From an uncultured Treponema sp. (GTDB taxonomy: Bacteria > Spirochaetota > Spirochaetia > Treponematales > Treponemataceae): DNA of 64,000 nt. A program made the position numbers and the translations under genes. Below the pieces are notes generated by a model. It was not told where the DNA came from and ran no database searches. It saw only the letters and a program-made list of their open reading frames with translations. How positions within the stretch are numbered: the first letter of the stretch is position 1; each line of letters begins with the position of its first letter. Below are positions 16,624 through 26,997 of this stretch, piece by piece. Location of the stretch: positions 1-64,000 of the forward strand of contig CAMOIE010000010.1 in the NCBI GenBank assembly GCA_946615905.1, in the 5' to 3' direction.

Positions 16624-19479
16624 CTAGAATTTGACCTGAATTGCAGGCAAGAAATTCTGACCGCTAGAACCAGTTACAGAAATCGTGATTGTTGCCTCAC
16701 CACTTCCAGAGTAGCTGAAGCTCGGATTTTCAGAATCACTGCTCATATCCGATGTGACGTTTGCCCCAAGTGTTGAGCTTGCATTGTTATTCAACGTCTG
16801 CGTGTTAGTGCCGTCAGAGACACTGAATGTTGTACCGCTATATTGGTCTTTTCCAAGATAAATCGTACAAGCTCCGCTTACCTTGAAACTGACGACACTA
16901 CTGTTGTAGAACCAAGCACCGTGCTGATTGTCTTTGTAATACATTGCAGCATAAGCGAGCTTACCACTTGTACCAGTTGAGGCAGCCCCCACTGTGCTGC
17001 AAGAAGAAAGGAGCGAGCGCAAATCAAAGAAGGTATTCGTAGAGACAACAGTCTCATCTATCCCACCGCTAGAACCAGAAGACGCAACATTAGTTGTATG
17101 GCTGTCCGCAGTATCAACATTTGTTACGGAGATTGAGTTCAAATAAGTATTTGCAGTAGCTTCAACCTCAACATAACCTGCCGCAGTTGCAGTATAAGTG
17201 CCGGTCTGGGCGGTCATCTGGGAGCCAGCAAATTTTATGCTCTGATAGTAGTTTCCAGCGTACGCAGTAACGGTCACGACACTTCCATTTGATACAGGAA
17301 CTTGAATTACTGTAGGTGAGTTAAACTGTGCACCATTATTGTTTCCGTTCGTTGTAAGTTTTCCTGCTGTTGATACATAAAGGGCAACTTTTGTAGATGT
17401 TCCAGTCACATAACCTGTTTTACCGTTAAGCCCATTAGAAACTGTCGTCAAAGCAGAGTCGGTAAAATAATTTATTGATGCACTGTTACCCTTCCAATCC
17501 CATGTAGCCACGTCAACAACAGTGCTTGTGGAAGCCGGTTTTACCGTCAGTGTCTTTGACGCTGACTTTTCCCCACAAGAGACTGTAATTGTAGCAGAGC
17601 CTTCAGCCTTTCCTGTGACAGCACATGAAGATGATGTAGAACTTGCGACAGAAGCTGTTGACGGATTGCTAGAAGCCCAAGTAAATGCAGAAGGCGATGC
17701 ACCATAAGAAGCATATGCGGAAGCAGTCAATGTAAGAGAACCATTTACTTCAACCTCATCACCAGCTGCACTTACTGTAACCACGCGGACTTTTCCTGTA
17801 GCTGTAGCGTTCAACAAATCGGAAGAAAGGGCCGTCAAGTCGAGATTGCTTATAGCAACTTCCGTGATATAGGCCGTAGAACTGTGGATTATAACTCCAG
17901 TAGCACTTCCTGAATGGGTATAGGTCGCAGTAGACGCACCTTCGATTCCAAAAGAACCACCTGTCTTGGTTACAGAAACAGTCGCTCCATTTGTCACAGG
18001 AACAGTAAGAATTGTGCCCGCATTGAACTGAGTATCACCGTTTGCAGAACGAGCCGCAAGTTTTCCATTTGATGCATTTACGTGCATTTTAACAGTGTAG
18101 TCAGAACTTCCGCTGACAGTTCCATCAATTGTACCGCTAGAACTGTTAAACTGACTTGTTGAAGAACCGTTCAGTGTTCCAGCAAAATCCCAAACAACTT
18201 TCGCTTTTGTTGCGTCAAATACATTCGCTGGCAGGGTTCCTGAATCGCTTGCACCAAATTCCACCGCAAGGTCTGAAGTGTCCCAAGCATCTGTGTCATT
18301 TTCGAATGACGAAGCTGAAATTGAATAATAGCGGTTCAAAATACAAGTACGGCTGGAATATTCAGCACTTACCTGTGATGAAGTGAGCCTTGCCCCATAT
18401 CCACTTGTAGAGTCAGGGAAGGCTGAGTCCGTCTTGAAGCCGACATACTGCTGATTTGAGGTTCCACGGGCAGCAGTCTTCCAAATCGCACCATCGAGAG
18501 CAGGTCCATAATATGAAGAGCCGACAATCGCAACATTCTCGTAGTAATCATTATAATATTGTGTATCTTTATGCCAGGGATTACGGCCGAGGTAGACTTT
18601 TTTCAATCCGCTTTCGGCCTCAAGAACGGAATTCCAAATTACGACACCCTTCCAAACACTATCAGAATTGGCAAGGCGCGGCGCGGTAAAATAGGCGGAT
18701 GTAGTTCTTGTTCCGATGGCGCGAATCACGCACTCTTCATACAAAGCGACCTTTCCAGACCTTGATTCCATCCAGATAAAGTCAACGTCACCTTCAACAT
18801 AACACTTATAGAACCACGCCTTTCCCTCAGTACAGATTGTGTCCTGACCACTCAAAAATGAGCAGTTGTGGGCAACCAGAGTTCCAGAGAATGCTGAAGG
18901 GCCAAGTCCTAAAGCCTCTGCCTGGGCAGTGCCTTCTGTAGTTCCATAAGAATTTTGAACAGTAATATTCTCAAGAACAACATTCGCAGAGCCTTGGAAC
19001 GAGAGCGTAGAACGCTTTGACTCCTGAGACATATCTGTGCCTTGACCATAAATCAAAACATCAAGACCATATTCGGCACTTCCTAAGCCGATGATTTTTA
19101 CGGTATTGGAACCTTTGTAAGTAAGACCACCCTCGGAATATGTTCCTTTCGCAAGAGTAATTTTATAATCATCAGATCCTGACTGGGGAATTTCGGCCAA
19201 TGCAGCCGCTATCGAATCTTTACTTCCTAAAGAAGAGTTATTCTTGTATAGAGTAATCGCGCCAGCCGCACTTGGAGCTGTCACGCTGTTTCTTCCAGTT
19301 GTAAGGGCACCGTTTGAGAGATTTCCGCTCGCAACTACACCTCCCCCAGAAGAAGAATTCGCTTCATCAGAACCGACAGGATACGCACCCGCCGAGTTGG
19401 CACAAGAAGCAAGTGCAAGCAGCAAAAATGAACCAAAAATTGAAAGAATTTTCGTGCTGAATGCTCCAAACTTTTTCAT
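16624..19479 (-). CDS. Pectinesterase lipoprotein with Ig-like and repeated beta modules
   Basis: 951 aa. Lipobox ALASC (Cys26) follows the signal peptide, then a Ser/Gly-rich linker. The carbohydrate esterase 8-type right-handed beta-helix covers about 75-390, with GQDT (211-214), DVDFIW (231-236) and LGRNPW (297-302), so both catalytic Asp and the Arg are kept. A module beginning KVVWDFAG (428-547) resembles a second one beginning VATWDWKG (657-788); both carry QFN-x-x-T, VPV-x-NG and a closing I/V-S-x-x-D. A bacterial Ig-like domain (565-647) separates them, and a third beta module ends the protein. It would de-esterify pectin at the cell surface and bind plant polymer. The ribosome-binding site GGAGG sits in the loop of TGAAAAC/GTTTTCA. 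Confidence 0.9.
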   Translation of the reverse strand: MKKFGAFSTKILSIFGSFLLLALASCANSAGAYPVGSDEANSSSGGGVVASGNLSNGALTTGRNSVTAPSAAGAITLYKNNSSLGSKDSIAAALAEIPQSGSDDYKITLAKGTYSEGGLTYKGSNTVKIIGLGSAEYGLDVLIYGQGTDMSQESKRSTLSFQGSANVVLENITVQNSYGTTEGTAQAEALGLGPSAFSGTLVAHNCSFLSGQDTICTEGKAWFYKCYVEGDVDFIWMESRSGKVALYEECVIRAIGTRTTSAYFTAPRLANSDSVWKGVVIWNSVLEAESGLKKVYLGRNPWHKDTQYYNDYYENVAIVGSSYYGPALDGAIWKTAARGTSNQQYVGFKTDSAFPDSTSGYGARLTSSQVSAEYSSRTCILNRYYSISASSFENDTDAWDTSDLAVEFGASDSGTLPANVFDATKAKVVWDFAGTLNGSSTSQFNSSSGTIDGTVSGSSDYTVKMHVNASNGKLAARSANGDTQFNAGTILTVPVTNGATVSVTKTGGSFGIEGASTATYTHSGSATGVIIHSSTAYITEVAISNLDLTALSSDLLNATATGKVRVVTVSAAGDEVEVNGSLTLTASAYASYGASPSAFTWASSNPSTASVASSTSSSCAVTGKAEGSATITVSCGEKSASKTLTVKPASTSTVVDVATWDWKGNSASINYFTDSALTTVSNGLNGKTGYVTGTSTKVALYVSTAGKLTTNGNNNGAQFNSPTVIQVPVSNGSVVTVTAYAGNYYQSIKFAGSQMTAQTGTYTATAAGYVEVEATANTYLNSISVTNVDTADSHTTNVASSGSSGGIDETVVSTNTFFDLRSLLSSCSTVGAASTGTSGKLAYAAMYYKDNQHGAWFYNSSVVSFKVSGACTIYLGKDQYSGTTFSVSDGTNTQTLNNNASSTLGANVTSDMSSDSENPSFSYSGSGEATITISVTGSSGQNFLPAIQVKF

Positions 19480-19499
19480 TGAAAACCTCCGTTTTCACA

Positions 19500-19603
19500 C
19501 ACACTTTTTTTATACGCCGTAAAAAAAACGACAAACTCCATCCTGCAAAAGGTGGTGACTCTCCGACCTTTGCATGGATTAGAATAAACTACGGTTTTGT
19601 CAA
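19500..19603 (-). promoter_or_regulatory. Pectinesterase promoter and structured 5' leader
   Basis: On the minus strand TTGACA (19603-19598), 16 bp, then TAATCC (19581-19576). The predicted start falls where a hairpin begins: GCAAAGGT pairs with ACCTTTTGC around the loop cggagagtcacc. A U-rich stretch and the ribosome-binding site follow. I do not recognise a known riboswitch. A 5'-terminal hairpin could stabilise the mRNA. Confidence 0.45.
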
Positions 19604-19886
19604 AAAAAATACAAAATATGACTAAAAGTGTTCAAAATATAAGCGGAATTTCCAAAATCTTTAAAGTTTTGGCAAAGAAAGAGATTTTCTGTATAAAATA
19701 TACTCTTATTTTTATAAAATATTACTTTTTACACACGTTTTTAAGATTATAACGACCTCAGAAATGTATAAAATTTGCTCATTTAAAATCAGCATTTTCA
19801 CATTCAGAGGATATTTTCACTTTTCAGTCGTTATGATTTTTACAAAAAGAGCAGGTTCACGATAATCCAGCCCACCTGCATAAAGG
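19604..19886. other. AT-rich gap without a visible gene
   Basis: Low-GC DNA between two minus-strand genes. ATAACGAC (19749-19756) and GTCGTTAT (near 19827-19834) form a distant inverted repeat enclosing about 70 bases. No coding sequence, tRNA or T-tailed hairpin was seen. Confidence 0.4.
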
Positions 19887-21308
19887 TCAGCGGGGGTCAA
19901 AATGGTCTTCGCAGCGAACTCTGACAAGGTGGACAAAGCTGTCCTTGTACTTTCTTGCAAACGCGGAAAGGGTCAATTCCTGTCCGTTCTCAAAAACATT
20001 ACAGACAAAGTGGCCGGACTTGTCAAAATAAGGAATGATTACAGCGGCGCGGTCAAATTTCAAAACTTCCGGGTAGGAGCCGGGAACCTTACGGCGGATT
20101 GCGGCCAAATAACAGTAGCCAGGCTCTTTGACGGCAAGGGCATAAAGGATGGATTTGAGGCAGTCGATTCTGTAACCAGAATTTTTCACGTAACCTACTG
20201 CCGGGGAAAGGCCTTTTTCAGTCATTTCAGCGCTGAAAGGGGCGATTTTCACGTCGACCCCAGATTTTTCCCAAAAAAAGTCACGCTTCATTCTGATTGA
20301 AAGGACTCCGGCGGCGGCATTGCGGGTCCAGTCAAGGGTCAAGTCGATGTTGTCCTTGGTGCTGGTGATTCCCTGCAAGCCGTTGAGGTCGTATTTTACG
20401 GTCGGCCTGAAAAGCGGATCCAGGTAAAGTCCTGAGCCTGCAATCGGCCAGGTGATTCCATCGCAGAACCATTTTACAAAGCCAAGTCCGTCCAGAGAAA
20501 AGAGCTTTTCTGACTTTTCCTTTTCAGTGACCTGACGGTAAACTTTTTGCGAAGCCTTGAGCATTTTTCCGTTTATGTCGAATTCTGCCTCATGGCTGCC
20601 AGAAATTCTTATCGGGTCGCCAAATTCATCGTAGGCGGCATCTTCCGCATAAGTGATTCTGGAAAGATTCTTGCGGACTGTGTTTGCAGTCTGAATCGCT
20701 GGAGCATACAGTCCGTATTTTATGTCGGCGTATTCCCAAGGCAGACTTTTTGAAGTCATGCGGAGAATGTCGGCAAAAGATTTTGTGTACAACGAAGAAA
20801 AAGAGATTCCAAGCGGAACCCCCTGAACGGCACAGTGGCCCATCACGATAAAATCTGCAAATGAGTTGTCTTTTTTGGCGGGGTCGGGGCGGAACTGAAC
20901 GTAGACATCGGAGTTAGCCCCGAAAAACAATTGAAGACGAATCGGCTTTTCATCGACGGAATTTTTGAGCAAAACCCAAGAGCCGGCCGCATCGGAAGGG
21001 TATTCGTCCATAATCTGGGAATCAACCCCGTGGTCAGTAAAAACGTTCACAGTATTTGACATTTCGGGGGCGACAATGATGACGTAACGCTCATCGCTTT
21101 CTTCCATGCGGACTTGAAACTTTTGGGATGCATCGTTCATGCGGATTTCGGCAGGATATTCCCGGATTACCTCAAGTGGAGCGTATAGCCAGCTTTCAAG
21201 AATCTGCTTGCGTATAGAAACTGAATCCGGCACATTGAAGCGGTTAGACTCCGCAAATAAAAAGCATGACAAAAATGCGAATAAAATAACTCCGGCCCGT
21301 TTTCTCAT
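19887..21308 (-). CDS. Secreted hypothetical protein
   Basis: 473 aa with a clear signal peptide (RAGVILFAFLSCFLFAES) and no convincing lipobox, so it probably reaches the periplasm. The rest is a soluble mixed alpha/beta protein with many aromatic residues. I do not recognise a domain. The C-terminal third (YCYLAAIRRKVPGSYPEVLK ... YFDKSGHFVCNVFENGQEL) has conserved-looking Cys, His and Asn spaced as in some papain-like folds, but this is only a resemblance. AGGTTGG precedes the ATG. It stands alone between pectinesterase and the CoA-activase gene. Confidence 0.7.
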   Translation of the reverse strand: MRKRAGVILFAFLSCFLFAESNRFNVPDSVSIRKQILESWLYAPLEVIREYPAEIRMNDASQKFQVRMEESDERYVIIVAPEMSNTVNVFTDHGVDSQIMDEYPSDAAGSWVLLKNSVDEKPIRLQLFFGANSDVYVQFRPDPAKKDNSFADFIVMGHCAVQGVPLGISFSSLYTKSFADILRMTSKSLPWEYADIKYGLYAPAIQTANTVRKNLSRITYAEDAAYDEFGDPIRISGSHEAEFDINGKMLKASQKVYRQVTEKEKSEKLFSLDGLGFVKWFCDGITWPIAGSGLYLDPLFRPTVKYDLNGLQGITSTKDNIDLTLDWTRNAAAGVLSIRMKRDFFWEKSGVDVKIAPFSAEMTEKGLSPAVGYVKNSGYRIDCLKSILYALAVKEPGYCYLAAIRRKVPGSYPEVLKFDRAAVIIPYFDKSGHFVCNVFENGQELTLSAFARKYKDSFVHLVRVRCEDHFDPR

Positions 21309-21391
21309 CGATACACCAACCTAAAAAATTTTCTCAAATTGATTATCGGAAGAATCGGGCCGGATTTTAAGAACTAAGAATTCAGAAATTC

Positions 21392-24300
21392 TCAGACCGC
21401 CGCAGTCTGGGCAGGGGCGACAATCGGGCTTACAGGGTCGTCGTCAACAAGTCCGGCTCCGCCTGATGCGTAGATTATCGTAGGCTCCACAGGGCCGTCT
21501 TTAGTCCAGATTTTTCCGTCAGGCATTTCGTCCGGGTTTTTGCCGATTGGGGCATTGGACAAAAGCAATTTAAGGCGGTTCAACTGGTTGACTTCGGACG
21601 CACCTGGGTCATAGTCGATTGCGGAAATATTCGCCTCGGGGAACCTTCTTCTCAGCTCCTTGATCATGCCCTTTCCAGTGACATGGTTTGGCAAACAGGC
21701 GAATGGCTGAATACAGGCGATGCTCGGAACGCCAGAATGAATCAGCTCAATCATCTCGGCAGTCAGGAACCAGCCCTCACCGGCAATATTTCCAGTCTGG
21801 ACAATTCCATCGACAGTCTTCATCATGTCGTAAATCAAGCTAGGCGGAGTAAAGCGGCGTGACTTTTTAAGCAGCTTCTTCGCATAACCGCGGTAGCGTT
21901 CCAAGAACCAAACCAACATTCTTCCCGTACGCTCTTCCTTTTTGGGGAATGCAAGCTCTCTGTGGCGGAAAATTCCGTCTGAGAAGGTATAGAACAAGAA
22001 GTCCGCCAAGTCCGGCATACAGCACTCCGCATCCTCATGCTCGATTGTGCCAACGATGTCGTGATTTGCAGTCGGGTGGAATTTTACGAGGATTTCGCCG
22101 ACAACACCGACTCTGGCCTTTTTGACAGGGAGAATCGGAAGCTCGTCAAATTCTTTGACAATTCCCTTGAGAACCTTGTGGTACTTGTGGATTGAAAGTG
22201 ACTCAAGCTGCTTCAATGCGCGGCCATTCCACTTTTCGTAGAGGGCGTTTGCAGAACCTGGAACAGCCTCGTATGGGCGGACCCTGTAGAGACAACGCAT
22301 GAGAACGTCACCTGTCATAAGAGCCATCATGGCACGGTGCAGGAGTCCGGGTGTAATCTTGAATCCTGGGTTGTCCTCAAAGCCCTGCGCACTCAAAGAG
22401 ATAACAGGAATGTGTCCCCAGCCCGCGTCTTTCAATGCGCGGCGGATAAATCCGATGTAGTTTGTGGCACGGCAACCGCCTCCAGTCTGAGTAATCATCA
22501 GGGAGACGTGGTTCAAGTCGTATTTTCCAGACTCCAATGCTGAAATCATCTGGCCAACTACCAAAATTGAAGGATAGCAGGCATCGTTGTTTACGAATTT
22601 AAGTCCTGTATCCACGGCCTTGGGGTCAACAGCATCGAGAACCACAAAATTGTAGCCTGACATTTGGAAAGCCTTCTCGACCAAGCGGAAGTGAATCGGG
22701 CTCATCTGCGGGGCCAGAATCGTATGAGTGTACTTCATCTCCTTCGTAAAGACCTGTCGCTGGAAGGAGGCCGGCTTTTTGGGCAGAATTCTGCGGTTTC
22801 TCTGGCGTTCCTTTACGGCGGCAATCAAGGAGCGGATTCTGATTCTGACAGCTCCAAGGTTGCTTCCTTCGTCAATCTTAATCAAAGTGTACATGCGGCT
22901 CTTTGCCCGCATAATCTCGTCAACCTGGTCGGCGGTAACAGCATCAAGTCCGCAGCCGAATGAAGTCAACTGGACAATCTCAAGGTTTGGCATTCCAGCA
23001 ACAAAGGAAGCCGCGCGGTAAAGTCTGTTGTGGTAGACCCACTGGTCAACAATGCGAAGCGGACGCTCGACAGTTCCCAAGTGGGCGACAGAATCTTCCG
23101 TGAAGACCGCAAGTCCAAGTCCGTGAATCATCTCAGGAATTCCGTGGTTGATTTCCGGGTCAAGGTGGTATGGACGGCCTGAAAGAACGATTCCGTTTAC
23201 TCCCAGAGTGATGATTTCCTCAAGAGCCTGCTCACCGGCAGTCTGAACATCCTTTTTGAACTGCTCCTGCTCTGCCCAAGCCGCATCCGCAGCCGCCACA
23301 ACCTGCTCTTTAGTAAGGTTGGGGAATGAGGCGTGCATTTCCTCATAGAGGCGCTCTCCAAGGCGGGCCCTGTCGTAAATTGGCAGGTAGGGGTTCATAA
23401 AGTTGATTCCCTGGCTGTCATCGCGGAGGGCATCGATATTGTTGCGCAAAACTTCCGGGTAGCTTGTGACAATCGGGCAGTTGTAGTGGTTTCCCGCACC
23501 CGGGTCTTCCTGCTTTTCATAAGGGGCACAGGGATAGAAGATGAACTTAATGCCCATCTTGATTAAAGACTCGATATGGCCGTGAGAAATCTTTCCGGGG
23601 TAGCAGACTGACTCTGACGGAATCGACTCCATTCCCTTCTCGTAGATAGCCTTGTTTGACCGGGGACTGATTCTTACGCGGAAGCCCAGCTTTGTGAAGA
23701 ATGTGAACCAGAGAGGATAGTTCTCGTACATGTTGAGAACACGTGGAATTCCGACATCGCCCATCGGAGCTTCCTCCGGGCGGAGGGGAATATAGTGCTG
23801 GAAAAGTCTCTTGTACTTCCAATCAAATAGATTCGGAAGCTTGTAATGCTCGTTCTCCTCAATTCCTGTGTTCTTCTTGTTGGAACCGTCAACGTTGTCA
23901 GCATCTTTGAGCTGGTGACGCTCAAGACCTTTTTCACAGCGGTTTCCAGTGATGAACTGGCGTTTTGCCCCGTTTGTCGTGAATGTGTTGATTGTAAGGA
24001 GACAGTTGTTCTGACAGCCACCGCAGCGGGTCAGCGAGAGGTCAACTTTGAATGAGTCAAGCTGCTCGAGTGTCGCGATATTTGAGACGACTTTCGGAGC
24101 GACCCAGCCTTTTTCCTGTCCTGGTTTTGGAGCTGTCAAATCAAGCCACTGGTCATAAGCGATCAATGCTGAGCCGTAGGCACCCATAAGGCCGGCGACA
24201 TCCGGGCGGAATACGTTGACCCCGGCGATTTTCTCAAATGCGCGGAGAACAGCATCGTTGTAGAAGGTTCCTCCCTGAACGACGACTTTTGTTCCGATTT

Positions 24301-25984
24301 CGCTTGCGCGGCGGAGCTTTATAACTTTGAAAAGGGCGTTTTTGATTACTGAATAAGAAAGTCCTGCTGAAATGTCATCGATTGTGGCTCCTTCCTTCTG
24401 AGCCTGCTTTACGCGGGAGTTCATGAAGACCGTGCAGCGGGAACCCAAGTCGACCGGTTTTTTTGCCAAAAGGGCGCGCTTTGAGAATTCCTTGATGTCA
24501 AGGCTCATTGAGTTTGCGAATGTTGAAAGGAATGAACCGCAGCCGGAAGAGCAGGCTTCGTTCAACTGAATTGAAACAATCGCCCCGTCCTTCATGCGCA
24601 GGCACTTCATGTCCTGACCACCGATATCGAGCAAGAATTCTACGCCCGGAACAAAGAAGTCAGCGGCGCGATAATGTGTGATTGTCTCGACCTCACCCGC
24701 GTCAACGCCAAGGGCGGCCTGGAAAAGAGCCTCGCCGTAGCCAGTTGAGACAGAACGGGCGATATAGCAGTTTTTCGGCAGGATTTCGTACAGATGCTTC
24801 AAGACGCGGACAGCAAGCTCCACAGGGTTTCCTGCGTTCACATCGTAGAAATCCCAGAGGATTGCTCCCTTTTGGTCAATCAATACGGCTTTTGTCGTAG
24901 TAGAGCCGGCATCAAGTCCCAAGAAAAGTGGGCCTGAGGCAGAATTCAAATCTCCGCGGAGGGCTTTTTCCTGAGCGTGTCTCTCACGGAAGGCGTCAAG
25001 CTCTGCCTGATCGTTAAAAAGAGGCTCCAAACGCTGGACTTCTGACATCTCAGCCCCGGAAAGGTTGCTCAATGTCTCGCGGAAAGAAGCGATTGTCGGG
25101 AATGGCTTGTTGGTCGCCTTGCCGAGAACCTTATGAACTCTCTCAGCAGAGAAGGCCGTTCCAGCCGCAACAAAAAGCTGAGAATTCTCAGGAACGATTG
25201 TCTCTTCTTCTGTCAGGTTCAAAGTTTTGATAAAGGCTGCGCGGAGCTGGTCCATAAAGTGCAGAGGACCGCCAAGGAAGGCGACGTTTCCGCGAATCGG
25301 CTTACCGCAGGCAAGGCCAGAAATAGTCTGGTTTACAACAGCCTGATAAATCGAGGCGGCGATATCCTCGCGGCGCGCACCCTCGTTGATAAGTGGCTGA
25401 ACGTCAGTCTTAGCGAAAACTCCGCAGCGGGCTGCAATCGGATAAACCATCTTCGCCCCAGCGGCCAGCTTATTCAAGCCTTCAGCGTCAGTTTCGAGAA
25501 GGGCGGCCATCTGGTCGATAAAGGCTCCTGTACCGCCGGCACAAGAACCGTTCATGCGCTGCTCGACTCCGCCTGTAAAGTAAGTGATTTTTGCGTCCTC
25601 ACCGCCAAGCTCTATTACAACGTCAGTCTTGGGAATCAGTTTTTTAACGGCAGTTGTAGCCGCAACGACTTCCTGAACGAAGGGAATACCCAGCCATTGT
25701 GAGACGGAGAGACCGCCAGAACCGGTAACTTTTACGGAAATCGGCTGTTTATCTCCCAAAGGAAGTTCTTTTGTAATCTTGTCAAAGGCCTCTGAAACAA
25801 CCTTGATGATTGTCGCGCGGATGTCGGCACGGTGACGCTGGTAGTCCCCGTAGAGGATTTTGTCGTCATCGGCAAGTACGACGATTTTTACAGTCGTAGA
25901 GCCGACATCGATTCCCACGCGCAAGGGGCGGGCGGCCTGTGTAAATGTATTTTTTGAATCTGCGAGATTGATTGTGTTTTCCAT
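21392..25984 (-). CDS. Giant 2-hydroxyacyl-CoA dehydratase activase-type protein (two BadF/BcrA ATPase domains plus DUF2229-like and HgdB-like regions)
   Basis: 1530 aa cytoplasmic protein. It has two actin-like ATPase domains ([14 protein letters not shown] near 24 and [13 protein letters not shown] near 359), each followed by the Fe-S-bearing CoA-activase pattern ([17 protein letters not shown] and [12 protein letters not shown]). A Cys pair ([11 protein letters not shown]) near 650 leads to a DUF2229-like part ([33 protein letters not shown]) and a C-terminal dehydratase-subunit-like region ([15 protein letters not shown]). Classical activators inject one electron into radical dehydratases using ATP; in this fused family no substrate is established. 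No separate dehydratase genes adjoin it. It is divergent from pflA, with a weak AGGGA before ATG. Confidence 0.88.
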   Translation of the reverse strand: MENTINLADSKNTFTQAARPLRVGIDVGSTTVKIVVLADDDKILYGDYQRHRADIRATIIKVVSEAFDKITKELPLGDKQPISVKVTGSGGLSVSQWLGIPFVQEVVAATTAVKKLIPKTDVVIELGGEDAKITYFTGGVEQRMNGSCAGGTGAFIDQMAALLETDAEGLNKLAAGAKMVYPIAARCGVFAKTDVQPLINEGARREDIAASIYQAVVNQTISGLACGKPIRGNVAFLGGPLHFMDQLRAAFIKTLNLTEEETIVPENSQLFVAAGTAFSAERVHKVLGKATNKPFPTIASFRETLSNLSGAEMSEVQRLEPLFNDQAELDAFRERHAQEKALRGDLNSASGPLFLGLDAGSTTTKAVLIDQKGAILWDFYDVNAGNPVELAVRVLKHLYEILPKNCYIARSVSTGYGEALFQAALGVDAGEVETITHYRAADFFVPGVEFLLDIGGQDMKCLRMKDGAIVSIQLNEACSSGCGSFLSTFANSMSLDIKEFSKRALLAKKPVDLGSRCTVFMNSRVKQAQKEGATIDDISAGLSYSVIKNALFKVIKLRRASEIGTKVVVQGGTFYNDAVLRAFEKIAGVNVFRPDVAGLMGAYGSALIAYDQWLDLTAPKPGQEKGWVAPKVVSNIATLEQLDSFKVDLSLTRCGGCQNNCLLTINTFTTNGAKRQFITGNRCEKGLERHQLKDADNVDGSNKKNTGIEENEHYKLPNLFDWKYKRLFQHYIPLRPEEAPMGDVGIPRVLNMYENYPLWFTFFTKLGFRVRISPRSNKAIYEKGMESIPSESVCYPGKISHGHIESLIKMGIKFIFYPCAPYEKQEDPGAGNHYNCPIVTSYPEVLRNNIDALRDDSQGINFMNPYLPIYDRARLGERLYEEMHASFPNLTKEQVVAAADAAWAEQEQFKKDVQTAGEQALEEIITLGVNGIVLSGRPYHLDPEINHGIPEMIHGLGLAVFTEDSVAHLGTVERPLRIVDQWVYHNRLYRAASFVAGMPNLEIVQLTSFGCGLDAVTADQVDEIMRAKSRMYTLIKIDEGSNLGAVRIRIRSLIAAVKERQRNRRILPKKPASFQRQVFTKEMKYTHTILAPQMSPIHFRLVEKAFQMSGYNFVVLDAVDPKAVDTGLKFVNNDACYPSILVVGQMISALESGKYDLNHVSLMITQTGGGCRATNYIGFIRRALKDAGWGHIPVISLSAQGFEDNPGFKITPGLLHRAMMALMTGDVLMRCLYRVRPYEAVPGSANALYEKWNGRALKQLESLSIHKYHKVLKGIVKEFDELPILPVKKARVGVVGEILVKFHPTANHDIVGTIEHEDAECCMPDLADFLFYTFSDGIFRHRELAFPKKEERTGRMLVWFLERYRGYAKKLLKKSRRFTPPSLIYDMMKTVDGIVQTGNIAGEGWFLTAEMIELIHSGVPSIACIQPFACLPNHVTGKGMIKELRRRFPEANISAIDYDPGASEVNQLNRLKLLLSNAPIGKNPDEMPDGKIWTKDGPVEPTIIYASGGAGLVDDDPVSPIVAPAQTAAV

Positions 25985-26153
25985 AAAGTCCCTGTACCTT
26001 CAAGACGATATTTTTAGTCGAGTATACATATTAACCTTTGGGTAAAATAAATTCAACCAAAGTCTTTTTGACGCAGCATGATTCCGCTCGGAATATTTTG
26101 TAATAACTTCTTTTATAATAGAAAAGTCAGCAAAAATTCAGTAGATTAAGGCC

Positions 26154-26915
26154 ATGAGCGAAACAGTCAAGGGAAAAATCAACAAATTTGAGACATTCGG
26201 TTCTGTGGACGGGCCTGGAGTCCGTTTTTTAATCTTCCTGCAGGGCTGCCCCATGCGCTGTCTTTTCTGCCACAATCCGGAGACTTGGGAATTCAAGGGC
26301 GGAATGGAAATGACTGCCGAAGAGGTGATTCAAAAAGCCCTCCGCTACCAGGACTACTGGGGTGACGAAGGCGGAATCACAGTCTCAGGCGGAGAACCAC
26401 TTGCCCAGATTGATTTTCTTATTGAGTTGTTCAAAGTCGCAAAGGAAAACGGGGTCAACACCTGCATCGACACGTCAGGCGGACCTTTCAGCAAGTCCGG
26501 ACTTTGGTTCGACAAATTCCAAAAGCTGATGGAATACACCGACCTCCTGCTGGTCGATATAAAGCACATCGATGAGGAAGAGCATAAAAAGCTGACCGGA
26601 ATGGGAAACTCCCACATAATCGAAATGTTCCGCTATCTCGACGAGATCAAAAAGCCGATATGGATCCGCCACGTGCTTGTTCCCGGAATCTCTGACAATG
26701 ACGAATATTTGACCCGAACCCGCGACTTTATCCGCACGCTGGGCAATGTGCAAAGAGTCGAGATTTTGCCCTACCATGCGCTGGCAATTCCCAAATACGA
26801 TGATCTCGGAATCGACTACAAGCTCAAGGATACAAAATCCCCAGACGAAGAAAGAATCAAAAACGCCAGGGAGATTTTGGAAACAGCGAAATACACCGGC
26901 TACAAAAACAAGTAG
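26154..26915 (+). CDS. pflA: Pyruvate formate-lyase activating enzyme (radical SAM)
   Basis: 253 aa. The N-terminus (KINKFETFGSVDGPGVRFLI) and the CPMRCLFC cluster (CxxxCxxC, [4Fe-4S]) are diagnostic. SAM-binding features follow: TVSGGEPLAQIDFL and NTCIDTSGG. It makes the glycyl radical on pyruvate formate-lyase, which supports mixed-acid fermentation; pfl itself is not in the window. TAAGG lies only 3 bases before ATG. TAGATT ends 6 bases before it, and a TATAAT sits further up (26115-26120), so the real transcription start is unclear. Confidence 0.95.
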   Translation: MSETVKGKINKFETFGSVDGPGVRFLIFLQGCPMRCLFCHNPETWEFKGGMEMTAEEVIQKALRYQDYWGDEGGITVSGGEPLAQIDFLIELFKVAKENGVNTCIDTSGGPFSKSGLWFDKFQKLMEYTDLLLVDIKHIDEEEHKKLTGMGNSHIIEMFRYLDEIKKPIWIRHVLVPGISDNDEYLTRTRDFIRTLGNVQRVEILPYHALAIPKYDDLGIDYKLKDTKSPDEERIKNAREILETAKYTGYKNK

Positions 26916-26930
26916 AAAAAGGGAAAATGA

Positions 26931-26991
26931 CCTCCTTTTAACTTGAAATATCACATATTTCAGTCATAATTAAGGTATGACAAAAAGGAGG
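26931..26991 (+). promoter_or_regulatory. Promoter flanked by anti-SD/SD inverted repeat
   Basis: -35 TTGAAA (26943-26948), 16 bp, -10 CATAAT (26965-26970). CCTCCTTTT (26931-26939), upstream of the promoter, is perfectly complementary to the ribosome-binding site AAAAGGAGG (26983-26991) of the next gene. Only transcripts reading through from pflA would contain both arms. Confidence 0.5.
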
Positions 26992-26997
26992 CGACCT

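Noticed and set aside
19500-19603. Known riboswitch before the pectinesterase gene
   Set aside because: Compared by eye with c-di-GMP, glycine and fluoride patterns; conserved bases do not fit.
25133-25702. 189-codon plus-strand ORF within the CoA-activase gene
   Set aside because: Shadow ORF; the minus strand encodes the ATPase motifs without interruption.
26931-26991. SD sequestration as control of the lipoprotein's own transcript
   Set aside because: The upstream arm lies before the predicted promoter, so it would be missing from the native transcript; only a read-through role remains plausible.
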